A stretch of DNA of 64,000 nucleotides, taken from assembly GCA_037102815.1 (NCBI GenBank), contig BTPP01000003.1, forward strand, positions 5,642,001-5,706,000. Direction: 5' to 3'. The DNA is from Neurospora intermedia (Eukaryota > Ascomycota > Sordariomycetes > Sordariales > Sordariaceae). A program made the translations under genes and the position numbers. The notes under the pieces are model-generated. The model saw nothing but the letters and a program-made list of their open reading frames with translations. It was not told where the DNA came from and did not search any database. The first letter of the stretch is position 1, and each line of letters begins with the position of its first letter. This document shows, piece by piece, positions 32,141 to 44,161 of the stretch.

Positions 32141-34283
32141 CCGAGTGAGGGATGCCTGAATGAAAGGATGGGATGGGGTGGAAGTGGAGATTCGGTTCGG
32201 CGCTCGGCATGCGGGGGGTGGGCTGAGCTGAGCTGAGCTGAATGAGCGGGTTCTTGGATACCATTTTGGGGTGCTGAGAAGGAGAGAGGAGGGGGGAAGG
32301 CCAGTTTTTGTTATACCAAATACCCATTTTTTGTCTTCATTTGGCCTTCTTGGGGATAGCTTTTGGATAGATTTTGTGGTTTGGGGATTTTGATAGTAGT
32401 AAGCTGCTATTAATATCGATTCTTCACACTTCTTGAATTTGGCAGTTGGGATGGATGGATGGATGTCTTGGCGGTGACTAACACCCAGATTTGCAACTGA
32501 ACAGGATTCAATGTGACGCTCCAAACCACGGGCGGGAGCATTAACAGAGATGTTTTATATTGTTATGTACGTTGTAGTTCGGTGCGTGGCCTGCCGTCAG
32601 CCAAGAGCTGGCAATGGTGTCTTTTTCAATATCTTTACTTCGTTGCATAAGCAGGAAAATGTCTTGTCCTCCGTCACACTCTTTGAACCAAAATCTGGTA
32701 CCGACGGCACCTTTACTACCCTTTCACACCGAAGGCCGGAACACCGAGACCGGACAGACCTCCTCCCAACCGCGCCGGCCCGCAAAAACAAAGAGGACGA
32801 CGGTACGGTAGGTAGCGATAACACCAGTTACAAAATTCCATTCGTCCTTGGAAAGCATGCTTGCGTTCCAGTCACGCACGCACGCACGCACAGAGCAAAC
32901 ATTTGGGAATGAGCTTGTCTGCATAGCAAGCTCCCCCCTCATCCGGTAAATGATCAGCAGCCCTACGGCGAAAACAAACCTCTTAGGGATGATGCCGGCC
33001 TCCGAGCGATTCACTCAGCGGGTGGAGGCCATCCATCCATCCATCCCCACTTCCCGTTCATGCAACTGCACTGCTTTCCAGCTCCAGGACCCCAAAACCA
33101 AGAAAAAGGGGACCAACTTTTTTTTTAGCCACTCCTCTTCGGTGCCTGCTTGTTGAGCCCTGCTTTTCTAGGGGTTCGGAATGCCGTCAGTTTGCAGCTT
33201 CATCACACTTCCCTCTGTGCTCTGGTATTTGGGCATCACCGACTTGGGTCAAAGCAAAGGTAGGGTTTGTAACCGAAGCTACACTACAAGTGGAAGAGGG
33301 GAGAAGTTGACCCTTAATGCCAAGAATTGATCTGTTCATGCGGACAAGAAGGGTTCTTCTTTCCATCTCCCCCTCAACTTTTTAAAAACCTGGCGGTGCC
33401 ACTCCTCTTCTCGTACTATTTCAAGCTATAATGTCTTGAATAGTATGGGTCTTGGTCCCTCTAACTTGCGATTTTCTTGTTTGAGAAGACTGGGAATGTG
33501 AACTAAGTGGGTGATCAGTCACCGAGCCGCCCTTTGCGCCCTTTGCGCCCTGAAAGTCTGAAAGGGCTCCTCCAACGGACCGAACTGCTTTGATCGAAGC
33601 AGGAAAGCAAGACTCAGCTGCTATCCTTGACTTTTTGGACAATTCCTATAATACCATTATCTACTCTTCTTTCGCCTGTTGAACTTTTTCCAAAAGTCAT
33701 TCTACTTATACCATAGGTACGCAACTTATCGCAGCTCATTCGACGACCACTTCGACCTACCGCCATCCGTTATCATCTAGGCCCATTGTCCTCCGAGACA
33801 CCTGTTTCCGATTGAATACCTTACGAGAGCTCGGACTTTAAGCGCCCCCGCTTTCCTCATTCAGCCACCAACGCGCCGACTCTGGTGTTCGTTACTGAGT
33901 GTCCGATCTTGCGACTCTCGACTGGTCAGCAAACGAGAAGGAAGCTGGACCTGATATTGCGAGGTTCAACCTGGAAGATTCAGAGGTACAGAAAAGCGAG
34001 TCGTGCAATTCCAATTCAAGTTCCTGGACGGAGAGTTGTTTTTGCTGTGTTATCGGGTTGCTGGGACTGGCAAGGCAGACAGCGGTACCTGCAGTTGTAC
34101 CTGCCCTGTACGATACATACCTTACCTACCTTAGCGACGGGATCCACACCGCCTGCCGGACTCGGGCGAAGCGAGGCCCTTGATTTGCTCACAGTGGTGT
34201 GGTCCACGCACTGAAAGTGACGAGAGTGCTACGCCTATCAATGCCCTGCAACGGGCCCTAGCGTTCAAGTAAAGTACAGCGCA
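32141..34283. other. Intergenic between the Par32-like gene and Atg22
   Basis: About 2.1 kb without a recognisable gene. It holds a short GCTGA repeat (32222-32240), GATG and GCAC microrepeats, and the presumably long 5' leader of Atg22. The open frame at 33885-34214 shows no domain and ends just before the Atg22 start. Confidence 0.5.
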
Positions 34284-36550
34284 ATGACACCACGGCACAA
34301 CAACGTGAACCACGTCTCCTACAATGGTGACATCCAGTGGGAGGACGAATCTCTCCGACCGCCCCCAGCTCCGCGACTCTTTTCCCGTTCATCCTACGCA
34401 TCCTACGCATCCAAGGCCTCCAAGCGATCCTTTTACTCGTACACTTCGTCCTGCTTCGAAGCCGACGACGAGCGATCCGAGACACTCTCGTTTGCCGACT
34501 GGATCACCACCACCATGTCCGGCAGGATGAGTCCTGCCAACGCCGGCGACAACAGCGATTCCTACAACCCATACGGGGACGACACTGACGGCGACAGCAG
34601 CAGCGGCCTGCCTCCCCCACGATACCCCGGTGACGACACTCGCCCCACCAGCCAAAAGGAACTCGCGGGATGGTATGCCTATGCCTTTGCTGCTGAGGTC
34701 TATGTCATTTGCGGTCAGTAGTATTATCATCATCAATTCCATCTTTCGTCTGATCCTTCAAAGCTGACTGACATGTTTTGACGACAGGTATCGGTATGTT
34801 GATGCACCCACCTATTGACTGAGCCGACAACAATCGTCCGAACTGCATGACTTACACGCACCCCAAAACAGGTTCCTTCATCCCAATTCTCCTCGAAAGT
34901 CTAGCCCGCGAAAATGGTGTTCTCCTCTCCGACCGATCGAAACCCTGCGGTTCCAGCTCCGATAAGCATACCACCTCTGCCGAAGGACAATGCATCGTCT
35001 ACGTACTGGGCATGGAAATCAATACGGCCAGCTTCGCCATGTACACCTTCAGCGTCAGCGTCCTGCTGCAAGCCTTGTTAGTCGTCAGCATAAGTTGCGC
35101 CGCGGACCATGGCAACTTTCGAAAGAAGCTGCTACTTGCCTTCGCATGGATTGGAAGCGCGTGTGTTATGGCCTACATCTTCATTAGCAAGAGCACTTAT
35201 CTCATTGGTGCGCTGCTGGCCATCATCTCGAATACCTCGTTCGGCGCCTCCTTTGTGCTGCTGAACTCGTTCTTGCCGCTTTTGGTCAGGCATCACCCCG
35301 AGATCGATCAGGTTGGGGACTATGGCTCGCCGGGGTATGCGACTACCGAAGAGGGTGATGATGAGGATGATGAGTACCGGGAGGATAGCACGCGCAACTC
35401 GACGACTGCCTTGCTCGGAAGCCGGCGATACGATGAGGGCGAACCGCTTTCCCGAGTCCAAACAACAGAGGAGTTGACGTCCCGCGAACTGGAACTGTCC
35501 ACGCAAATCTCAGCCAAGGGTATCGGCATCGGTTACATCGCCGGTTTGTTTCTGCAGTGCGTGGCCATCGCCATTCTGATCACACTGAAGAACACCACCT
35601 GGTCGCAGCGGATCGTACTTTGCGTTATCGGTGCATGGTGGGCCATCTTCACCATTCCAGCCGCCATGTGGTTGCGACCTCGTCCAGGACCTCCTCTGCC
35701 CACCAAGTCCAACACTAGCGGCATCCGCGCCTTGTTCCACTACACCATCTACGCCTGGAAGTCCCTCTTCCGCACCATCCATCTCGCCCGGCGCCTCGTG
35801 GACATTGTTCTTTTCCTAGCTGGCTGGTTCCTCCTCTCGGATGCCATTGCTACGACCTCCTCGACCGCCATTCTCTTTGCCAAAACCCAACTCCACATGG
35901 AACCCTGGGCTCTGGGTATGATCAACGTCATCTCTACTGCCTCGGGCATCCTCGGCGCCTTTTCGTGGTCTTTCATCTCCCGGAAATTCCGCCTCAAAGC
36001 GCACCAGACCATCCTGGCATGCATCGCCCTCTTTGAGCTCATCCCTCTCTACGGGCTAATGGGTTACCTCCCCTTTGTCCAAGCATGGGGCGTCGGTGGC
36101 TTGCAGCAGCCATGGGAAATGTACCCCCTCGCCGCCATCTACGGGTTTGTCCTCGGCGGCTTGTCAGGCTATTGCCGCTCTTTGTACGGAGAACTCATCC
36201 CGCCCGGATCCGAGGCCGCTTTCTATGCTCTTTATGCTATCACCGATAAAGGGTCGAGCGTGTTTGGACCGGCGATTGTGGGGGCAATCATTGATGCGAG
36301 CGGGGAGATCAGGCCGGCGTTCTGGTTCTTGGCGGCGATTGTGGGCACGCCGGCGCTGTTTATTTGGTTTATCAATGTGGAAAGGGGAAGGACGGAGGGA
36401 GAGGCGTTGGCAGAGATTATTGAGGGGTTTAAGATGAACGGACAGAATGGGCTCAACGGAAATGGGGCGGATGGTCTTGCGGAGGACAGGAGGGGGAGTG
36501 ATGCTAGTAGGGCGATTTTGGGGAGGTATGATGATGAGGATGAGGAGTGA
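34284..36550 (+). CDS. atg22: Atg22-type vacuolar amino acid exporter
   Basis: Major-facilitator-type vacuolar membrane protein that releases amino acids after autophagic breakdown. Three exons: 34284-34713, a 6-nt microexon 34788-34793, and 34872-36550, giving 704 residues. The introns are 74 and 78 bp. Splicing restores [14 protein letters not shown] across both junctions, the start of the conserved Atg22 region; the preceding [17 protein letters not shown] is TM1. About 12 hydrophobic segments follow, for example [36 protein letters not shown] and [16 protein letters not shown]. The large loop between LLVRHHPEI and GIGIGYIAG is acidic. The N-terminal 125 residues are disordered and Ser/Asp-rich. 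The start at 34284 is the first ATG of the frame. Confidence 0.94.
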
Positions 36551-38168
36551 TTATGATGGTGTTTGATGATATGGTTATGTTGGGGATTATGATGGGTTAT
36601 GGTGGGATTATCTGATGGTTGGGTTAGTTTTGGGTTACTATATGCATAGCGCTGGCGTTGGCTTGTCTGTGTGGTGTTGAGGGTTTGAATGATGTTTCGA
36701 TTATCTGTATCTGTGTACTTTTGCTGTGGATAACTGAATTTACCAAGTTTCTCTGGTCAGTTTGATGTAAACAATTGTGTACATGGTGTCATTTTGAAGG
36801 CTACTCTATGTGACTGCTCCTAGGTTGTCAAGACGTTATTCTAGCCGATGAGTAAAGTCTCCCTTTTGGTCGACCAAGCTGTCAGCCATGTTTGTGGGAA
36901 TAGCGACAAAGACTGACCCAAACGGGCAAACACAAACACAAACGAAACAACAATAGTCAAATCGTGGGTAAAATGGCACACTCCGACATTCGTGCTTTCA
37001 AGCGGGGAAGCTGGAGCCATCTTTCCCTGTTATTGTAACCATCCACCAATAGTGTTCTCAGAATCTGCCCAGGTTCTCCTCTTTGGAGCTCACCTTGGCG
37101 GCAGATGGTCATCGATCTAAGTGAATCACGTGGCTGAGTGCAACGGTTCTTTTTTTCCCAAGCCGAATTGAATAGAAAGTTCATAGACAATGTTCGTTGT
37201 AAATGGACGCGGTATCGGATTGAAAGAGAGAGATGATTTACTTCACAGACAATAGAGTCCTCGTATTGTACATTGAATTCTTTCTATCCTATTGTCTTGC
37301 CGTTACGGCTATTGAACATTTTATTCTCTTACTGTTACATAAGCGTTTGTCTGAGACTTGGTCGGGTATCCTTTATTCAGATTTTTTGGGTCAATTGACT
37401 CAACTTGACAATAGACTTGCCGGCTTTGTTTTTTTTTTCTGCCACCCCCCGGTCAAGCTTGTCCAGTCGCAGACAGTTCCAGACCCTTTTCCCCATTCCT
37501 CCTCGTCATCCACAAAGGTCAACCACGGTCGACAGACACAACACAGTCGCGGGTCGCGGATTCTTTCCCAATTCCTTCTCCCAACTACCACCGCCATAAT
37601 CACTTGTTGTCGTCCATCGCGCGTGCCGACTGAGTCAAGTGGACAAGTCATAACATCACACAACACAACACAGGCCTTCTCCAACTGAAGTACAAAGTGG
37701 AAGTACTTCAGGTTCTCCAAGGTTTACACCCACTTTTTTTTTTCCGGCATCGAACCTTGCAGGACGGGAGCTCGAACCTTGACCCGGCAACCTCGCGCCC
37801 GCGCCTGCGCCCGCGTTTCTCCTCGCACGACAAAGCCGAAGCCAACCACGTCACCTTTCAACCTTTTCAGGTTCAGGCCGCTCTCCAAGGTCGTCGCCGT
37901 CGCCCAACTCGAAACCTTGACAACACCAGACTTTGTCGTCTCTACTTAGAGGTAGCGCAACCTGAAGCGCAACTTTCATCCGTCGTTTATTTAAGCGCGA
38001 CCCCACCCTTCTTCACTTTTGTCGCATCTTCGCCATCTTCGTCGCAAGTCATCACCAACCTTCGCGCCGACAACTACCAGCGGTTGACGACATCGCCATC
38101 CTAGCCGAAGCGCGGCGCTCCTAGCTCGATAGACCTTTGCTTTTCCACTACACTCACACTACTCAACA
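36551..38168. other. Intergenic between Atg22 and the BAH-PHD gene
   Basis: About 1.6 kb. No gene is recognised; frames at 37233-38104 are compositional. The last 500 bp are probably the leader and promoter of the BAH-PHD gene. Confidence 0.5.
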
Positions 38169-39976
38169 ATGGCCTCCTCGCGCAAGAGACCAAGGGCGTC
38201 CGATGCCGACCGCCAGGACAGGGTACAGGAACGGAAGGAGGATAAGGATAACACCCGAGCCGAATGCCCGTTCCAAGTCCACATTGTCGACCCCGCGGTG
38301 GCAGAGAAGAAGAAGAATAAGAAGCGCAGACGCACGGTCGGAGGCAAGGCCGAGTCGATCGACGACGAGGACACCGACCCAGCGGATAAGATCCACTCCC
38401 AGCCGTCTCCCTTTCATCCGTCGGGCAAGTTCAAGACGTACCCGAACATGGATGTACACTACAAGGTCGAGCCGGCCAAGGATTGGACCGACATGACGAG
38501 GTACAACAGCTTTGTGTGTGAGTTTGGCCCTTTGTCCCTTTTGTCCTTGCTTTCAAAAAAACCTGGAAAGCTTCAGTTTACTGACTTCTAAATTCATTAG
38601 TGAATCATGTTAAATACTATGTAGAGAACTTCATCTATGTCGCCAATGACCTGAGCATAAAGAAGAAGGACCCAAAACAAGGGGAAAGGGGACCGAACGA
38701 CGAGGCGACGGCTCCGATACAAAGGCGGGATACCGAGTGGGTCGCTAGGATCCTCGAAATCCGCGCTAGGGACGAGCACCACGTCTTCGCCAGAGTTTAC
38801 TGGATGTACTGGCCTGATGAGCTACCGGCCAAGACGCGAGATAGGAAAAGGATTGTGGAAGGGAGACAACCGTATCACGGGACGGGCGAGCTGATAGCGT
38901 CTAATCACAGTGAGTGGGCCACGACCAATTCCGGGTGAGGTAGATGTTGTGTGTTCGCTAACATGGCTGGCAGTGGATATCATCAATGTGGTCAGCGTTA
39001 CCGAACCCGCGATTGTAAAGCACTGGTTTGAGGAGAACGACGAGGAGACGCAGGATAGCCTGTACTGGCGACAGGCATATGATGTGCGATCTCAAGAACT
39101 CTCGGTATGCGCCATCACTTTCACCTTACCCGTTTCATGCATAGATGCTAACAGGAAACTCTGTCATAGACCGTCGAACTTGTATGTGGCTGCAACTCCC
39201 CAGCGAACCCTGACAAACTGCTAGTCGGCTGCTCTTCAGAATCATGTAAGAAATGGTTACACGAAGAATGCATCAAGGACCAAGCCTTAAGGGCAACGTA
39301 CGAGCGACTCGGCACCGACAAGCCTCACATCCCAGTAAAGGAGGAAAAGGTGGATAAGAAAGAGGAGGACGACGAGGACGACTCGAAGGAGGAAAGCAAA
39401 GCCAAGACGGAAGCAAACGGCGACACGCAGCAGCCGGACCCTGTGGACGTCAAAGACGAGAAGGACACCACGCGAACCACCAACGGTAGCAGCAACGGTA
39501 ACCGCGCCCTCAAACCCGACACCGAAGACGACGCCAAACCCACCACACCCAAAGACACGCCTGACGCCGAAGCCGCAGAGGACGAGAACTCGACCGTCTC
39601 CGGACTAGCATTACGTTCCAGGCGAACAAGGACAGCAAGCGCAAAGGCATCTCGAACCACCACTCCAGCACCAGCACCAGGATCAACGGCAGGAACGACA
39701 ACAACGACAATTATAAAAACAGAAGAAGAGCGAAAGAAACCCGGCCGACCCCGCAAAAAGGTTTTACCTTACACTCCTCCCAGAGGAGGAGCAGGAAGAG
39801 CCAAAGTGACCAACAAGGAAAGACCATGGGAAGGATTGTTTGCTGTCACGCTGGAAATGAACGGGACGCCGTACCTGGAGTTTACGGATCTCCGCGCGGA
39901 TGTGGTGGCGAGGGGCGGAGCGAAGACGTGGACGGAACCGATTACGTGTTTGGTGTGTGGTGTTTTGGTCAATTAG
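38169..39976 (+). CDS. epr-1: BAH-PHD chromatin protein, EPR-1-like H3K27me reader
   Basis: Nuclear protein with the BAH-then-PHD order of Neurospora EPR-1, an effector that binds H3K27-methylated chromatin. Four exons: 38169-38517, 38601-38909, 38974-39104 and 39170-39976, giving 531 residues. All joins keep phase, for example SFV-LNHVKYYVE and SNH-MDIINVV. The BAH domain spans about 95-270: YYVENFIYVAND, EWVARILEIRARDEHHVFARVYWMYWPDEL, RQPYHGTGELIASN and YWRQAYDV. The PHD finger is split. The first six metal ligands are in VCGCNSPANPDKLLVGCSSESCKKWLHEECI; the closing CxxC (ITCLVC) lies only at the very C-terminus, after about 220 residues of acidic and Lys-rich disorder. The N-terminus is basic (KKKNKKRRRT), a likely nuclear signal. 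The EPR-1 equivalence rests on architecture and on its closeness to set-7. Confidence 0.88.
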
Positions 39977-40366
39977 TGCTGGTGCTTCTTTTCGTGGTTT
40001 TGCGAATCCTTGTCTCAGACGTGGAGGCGTGGAGGCATGGAGGCGTCGTCTGAGGCATGGGGGTTGACCGGGCTGATGAGGTTCCTTGTGGGAACAAGAG
40101 ATTGAGCTGGGTTTGTGTCGGGTTGGGTATGATGGGGGAGGTTGATGGGGATGTTATCGGTCCTTGAGCGCTGCTACCTTCCTGGGCATGGAACCTAGAA
40201 ATGGACAGGAGAGGATGTAAGCGGGAGGACACACTGCCCTTTGTTGAGGCCGGCTGGCTAAGTCAGGGCAGAGAGGTTGGGGCTGGGTTTGGAGATGTGA
40301 ATGGGAAGATACATTCCACGAGCGATCTAACCGGTGCTGATACTATTGCTCACAACGACACGACAT

Positions 40367-40390
40367 AACAACAACAACAACAACAACAAC
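40367..40390. repeat. Microsatellite (AAC)8
   Basis: Eight tandem AAC units downstream of the BAH-PHD gene. Confidence 0.85.
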
Positions 40391-41474
40391 ATTTGCTACT
40401 ACACATACGTTTTGCTACGGGATACCTTGTGCTTGAATGGGATGGTGGAAGAGGAGGAGGAGGAGGAGCAAGATGGAAGAGGCTGGAAGACAGCAGATAG
40501 GGATGAGTTGCTTCAGGATGTAGATACCTACTTACCTACCTAGCTAACTAGCGAAACAAGGATGATGGAAGCGAGTATACCATTTTTGAACCTTTGTCCG
40601 GGTACCTCGGTATAGGACTGACAGCTTGAGTGGTGAACTGCTGTGAGGGTGAAGTTGTGAAGTGGTGGTGACTTGAGGAGAAGAAAGCAAAGATCGAAGA
40701 TTCGATCTCGAACGAACGAACGAGATGGGTTAACAGGAAGAATGGGGTGACAAGGATGAGAAGGGAGGAGGGGAATGTGCCAAGTAAATGCTGCTCATCT
40801 GTTAAATCGTTAGAGGTAAGATACCTCTTCTAACTCTACTTACCTACCTACTAGCTACACTGGAAATACCAATGGTTCTATAGGTGTATGTACACTTTCA
40901 TCTTGGAGAGTTGAACTTTGTTTGTTTGATGCTTGTCAGTCCCAGGCAGGTTGCACGGGGTGTTCCACCATGCAGGCCTGCTATTACCAACACCGCTCCA
41001 GAGTTTTGTAAGTATTCCTTATATGTACCTACCCTCTACCTCCAGATAGTAGGTAGTATGCCAACACAGCATTTGATACACTGTTGTATTCGCGAGTTCG
41101 TAACCAAACTAGGTGAAAGATTAAGGCTAGTATGGTGTAAGTTGAACCGCTGCTGAGTTGTCGCTCAAGATCGAGAACTTCAAATGACGACCAGCAAGAG
41201 CCTCCAGCTTGGAGGTTCCTTAGTTGCATCGGCGTTCTGTCCGCGGTCTGGTTAAAAGGATTAAGGTACAAGGTATCTGCGCATTTGGAATAGAGGGGTT
41301 AAGTACATCTACATCTAGGTAACTAAAAGGAAGGAATGAACGAATGAAGAGACGGGAAATTATAGAGGAAGGAAGTACACTTACTGGTTTTGCTGGGGAG
41401 TCCCGTTGACCTTCACAGATAAGGTAAATCAGGTACCTTACGTTTCGGAATGGAAACTTTCGCTGCTAGCCTGC

Positions 41475-41558
41475 CAGGAAGAAAGAAAAAAAAAAGAAGA
41501 AAGAAAAAAAAAGAAGAAGAAGAAAAAAAAAAGAAGAAGAGGAAAGAAAAAGGGAAAG
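41475..41558. repeat. Polypurine tract, A/G only
   Basis: About 80 bp of GAAA/GAAG text with almost no pyrimidine on the plus strand. Such a tract can form triplex structures or exclude nucleosomes; no function is shown here. Confidence 0.8.
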
Positions 41559-42239
41559 TAAACAACAAGCGCCTAAAGTTTAGGTTCCTCTCCCAGAGCA
41601 ACCTAAGGAACACGACTTAACTACCACCTTTACCTCTACCTAGAGGTACCTACCCAACTTAAAGGTACAAAGAAGTATTAATAGACCGAGACTGGACCTT
41701 ACCTAGTTAAAGCCTAGAGGTAGGGGGACCTACGAGGAGCTTCATCTTCCCGTCTTTTCGATAGGTACCTAGGTAATCTCTTCAGTAATTTCAGTGTCTT
41801 AATCTCTTTGTACATGTCCTTAAGGGTTACCTCGACCCTCCATCGTTTTTTGGGGCGAGCTCGTTCGTTGGCGCTCTCGACAACGCCGCTTGATCTCAGC
41901 CCTGCCGGAATCCCCCCAACGCGCACTTGACTTTGCAAATCTTTCTATGAGGGATTTGGCATGTTTCGCCATGTTCGTTGTCTAATTAAGCGAATGAGGT
42001 CCCCGGATACATCCAGGGGTTGGTTGCCAATGATGGAATCTTTTGAGACCTAGGTATTACCGTGGTGCAGACTACCTTACCACCTTGCCAGGAAGCGCAG
42101 AGGCCCTTTGATGCAAACACTTTACTTTCACTTTCAAAGTTTTGACTCTCGGCTGTGGTCCCATTGAGACTTGATTTCTTGTTCACTTCTCAGTGCTAAC
42201 GGATAGAGGTAGACATCGCACATCAACTGTGTTCAAGAA

Positions 42240-43062
42240 ATGGAACGTGACTTTTTGCGGGAAGGTATTGAAGTGTTTGGTACCTTCGGCCAACTTGGCC
42301 AATCCAAATTTGTTAACATCATCATTGAGAAGGCCAAAGCCAGGTACCTAGGTAGGCAAGGTAGGTACCTCTAGGTAACGAGGAGGACGAACAAGCGATC
42401 TTCAAGGCCACATTGTAGTAGTTCGAGGAAACCTTGATAAAGAACGGGAGGCATATGATGCATACCAGCAAGTCTCCTGATCCCAAACTCACGCTTTACG
42501 CCTCAAAGTGCTTGTCAATGAGCGTTGCCGATCACAGTCGTCCAGCATCATGTGCATGCGGCATGGCCTGAACAAGCTTTGCCTCTGCCGCCGCCTTCAT
42601 CTCCACGAGTGTCGCATGGCTTCCATTTTCCCCTTTGCAAGCCACAACGTCGCGCTTGCTGCCAAAGGAAATTCAGACCGGACCTACACATCAACTCCAC
42701 CGAACAAACAACAAAGGACAAACCCACGCGACAGTCCAGCGCCTAGGAGAGGAGCACATTGCCAAACCAAACCATCTCGCTGGAGCCATTACGGCGGCGG
42801 AAAATGCACAGACCTCCTTTACGTGCGATGTTTGCCCGGGCCAGACTTGGGACACAAAGAAGGAATTGGACGCGCATTGCCAATGTCTTCATATACACCA
42901 CTCCTGCAGCAGCAGAGGCAGCCACCACGGCAGCAACCACCGCAGCACCGACAGCAGCCAATCGAACAAACCCTGCGCAATGGATTGAAGAAACGTCTAG
43001 ACTGCAGGTGCCCAGGCAATCTCCATAACAACATCAAAACATCATTTTACTCGTGTATTTAA
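42240..43062 (+). other. Coding-like segments, possible small C2H2 zinc-finger gene or relic
   Basis: Two pieces look coding but I cannot join them with confidence. From the ATG at 42240 about 35 codons (MERDFLREGIEVFGTFGQ, ending IIIEKAKAR) run to a GT at about 42344. A second frame, about 42635-42988, contains FTCDVCPGQTWDTKKELDAH followed by CQCLH, a C2H2-like finger: CxxC, 13 residues, H, 4 residues, H. The rest is Ser/His/Gln-rich. No clean splice signals link them and no good start was found for the finger frame, so this may be a small gene with unseen introns or a decayed copy. Confidence 0.3.
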
Positions 43063-43070
43063 TGTTGTTC

Positions 43071-43490
43071 GAACAAACGCCTCGGGAAGGATGCAGTAGT
43101 AGTACCTCTGATGGTCTGATGGGGGCGGGGGGTATCGGCACAGGAATATTATGACATTGTCTAATAAGCCGTATACGGTACAATTGGTACCTGATAGACT
43201 ATACCGCGGGAGATCATGAAGAATCTGTGCAAAGTTCGGATGGAAGTCAGGTTGGCAAGGGGTAAGTGATCTAGGATAATGATGAGACGGCGATATTGAC
43301 AGGATTTTTTCACCAGATGACAGTTGCGATATCCACCAGGACAGAATATTTCAGACGGCCACGCCCACTGTTGTTTCTTCTTGGGGGGGGTAGGTTGATC
43401 AAAGGGCAAGAGTCCGGCTCAAAGCCAGGATACGGGTTAAGGACCAGCAGTGATCATTCAATGATACCTCTGCAAGTAGAGGTAGGGATA
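43071..43490. other. Intergenic
   Basis: No gene or RNA is recognised in this stretch. Confidence 0.4.
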
Positions 43491-44021
43491 TTACCCCAGT
43501 TGTGCTCGTCGTGGGGCTTCGATGCCGGCCGCGACGTCCAGTCTGCTTTGTGGACGGTTGCTGAAAAGTAACACCTCGGCTACATCACTTTCGGCGTTGA
43601 CATCTCGGGCGTACTCGAGAACGAAATCTTTGCTCTTGCCAATGGCTTCTTTTTGGTCCGCGACGTACTTCGATAGAAAGTCCGTTGCGTTTCTGTATAC
43701 CTCAACGCTGTTTGCCGCGGCAAGTCTGTTGGCAGCTTCTGTTGATGCTGCGTCTGCTGCACTGTGTTGATGACCACGAGAGTCTCCAACAGTCTTGTCA
43801 TGTGTTGTGACAGTACCGCTATCCTCACATGTAGTACCAATGGTTCGGTCTCGATTCGGTTGAAGGATATTTCGATCTGGTGGTCGAATACCGTGAGAAG
43901 TGTAGTGAGACCCGAGGCTGGTGAAAGTGTTAAAAAGTCTCAACGGTCTTGGTCCTTCCTGGTCAATCTTAAGAGGCGCAGGAGTGAGTAGTGCGTAGGA
44001 CCTATGCCAATATGCACACAA
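43491..44021 (-). CDS. Hypothetical protein, uncertain
   Basis: A single open frame of 176 codons on the minus strand. The C-terminal half has an ordinary amino-acid mix with helical character (ANRLAAANSVEVYRNATDF, QKEAIGKSKDFVLEYARD), while the N-terminal half is less protein-like. I recognise no domain. It may be a species-specific gene, the last exon of a larger one, or a chance frame. It is divergent from the coding-like segments at 44162-45507. Confidence 0.3.
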   Translation of the reverse strand: MCAYWHRSYALLTPAPLKIDQEGPRPLRLFNTFTSLGSHYTSHGIRPPDRNILQPNRDRTIGTTCEDSGTVTTHDKTVGDSRGHQHSAADAASTEAANRLAAANSVEVYRNATDFLSKYVADQKEAIGKSKDFVLEYARDVNAESDVAEVLLFSNRPQSRLDVAAGIEAPRRAQLG

Positions 44022-44161
44022 AGTGTATTCACATCATGCTTGGATTCCTCTGCGACATACGGCACTGGCTTCCGGGATGGACCAAATCGTGATTAAGGCA
44101 ACGAGGCCACACAAGCAATCCACGTCCTCGTCCCTCAGACAACCCGCCGGCTAGCTCTTAG

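Larger units (their letters stand above)
39977..42239. other. Gene-poor intergenic stretch with short repeats
   Basis: No gene is recognised. It contains an (AAC)n tract (40367-40390), a polypurine A/G tract (41475-41558), several ACCTACCT and GGTACCT motifs, and a TAGGTACCTA palindrome at 41762-41771. Confidence 0.55.

Noticed and set aside
33885-34214. 109-codon frame just upstream of Atg22
   Set aside because: No domain; more likely 5' leader sequence.
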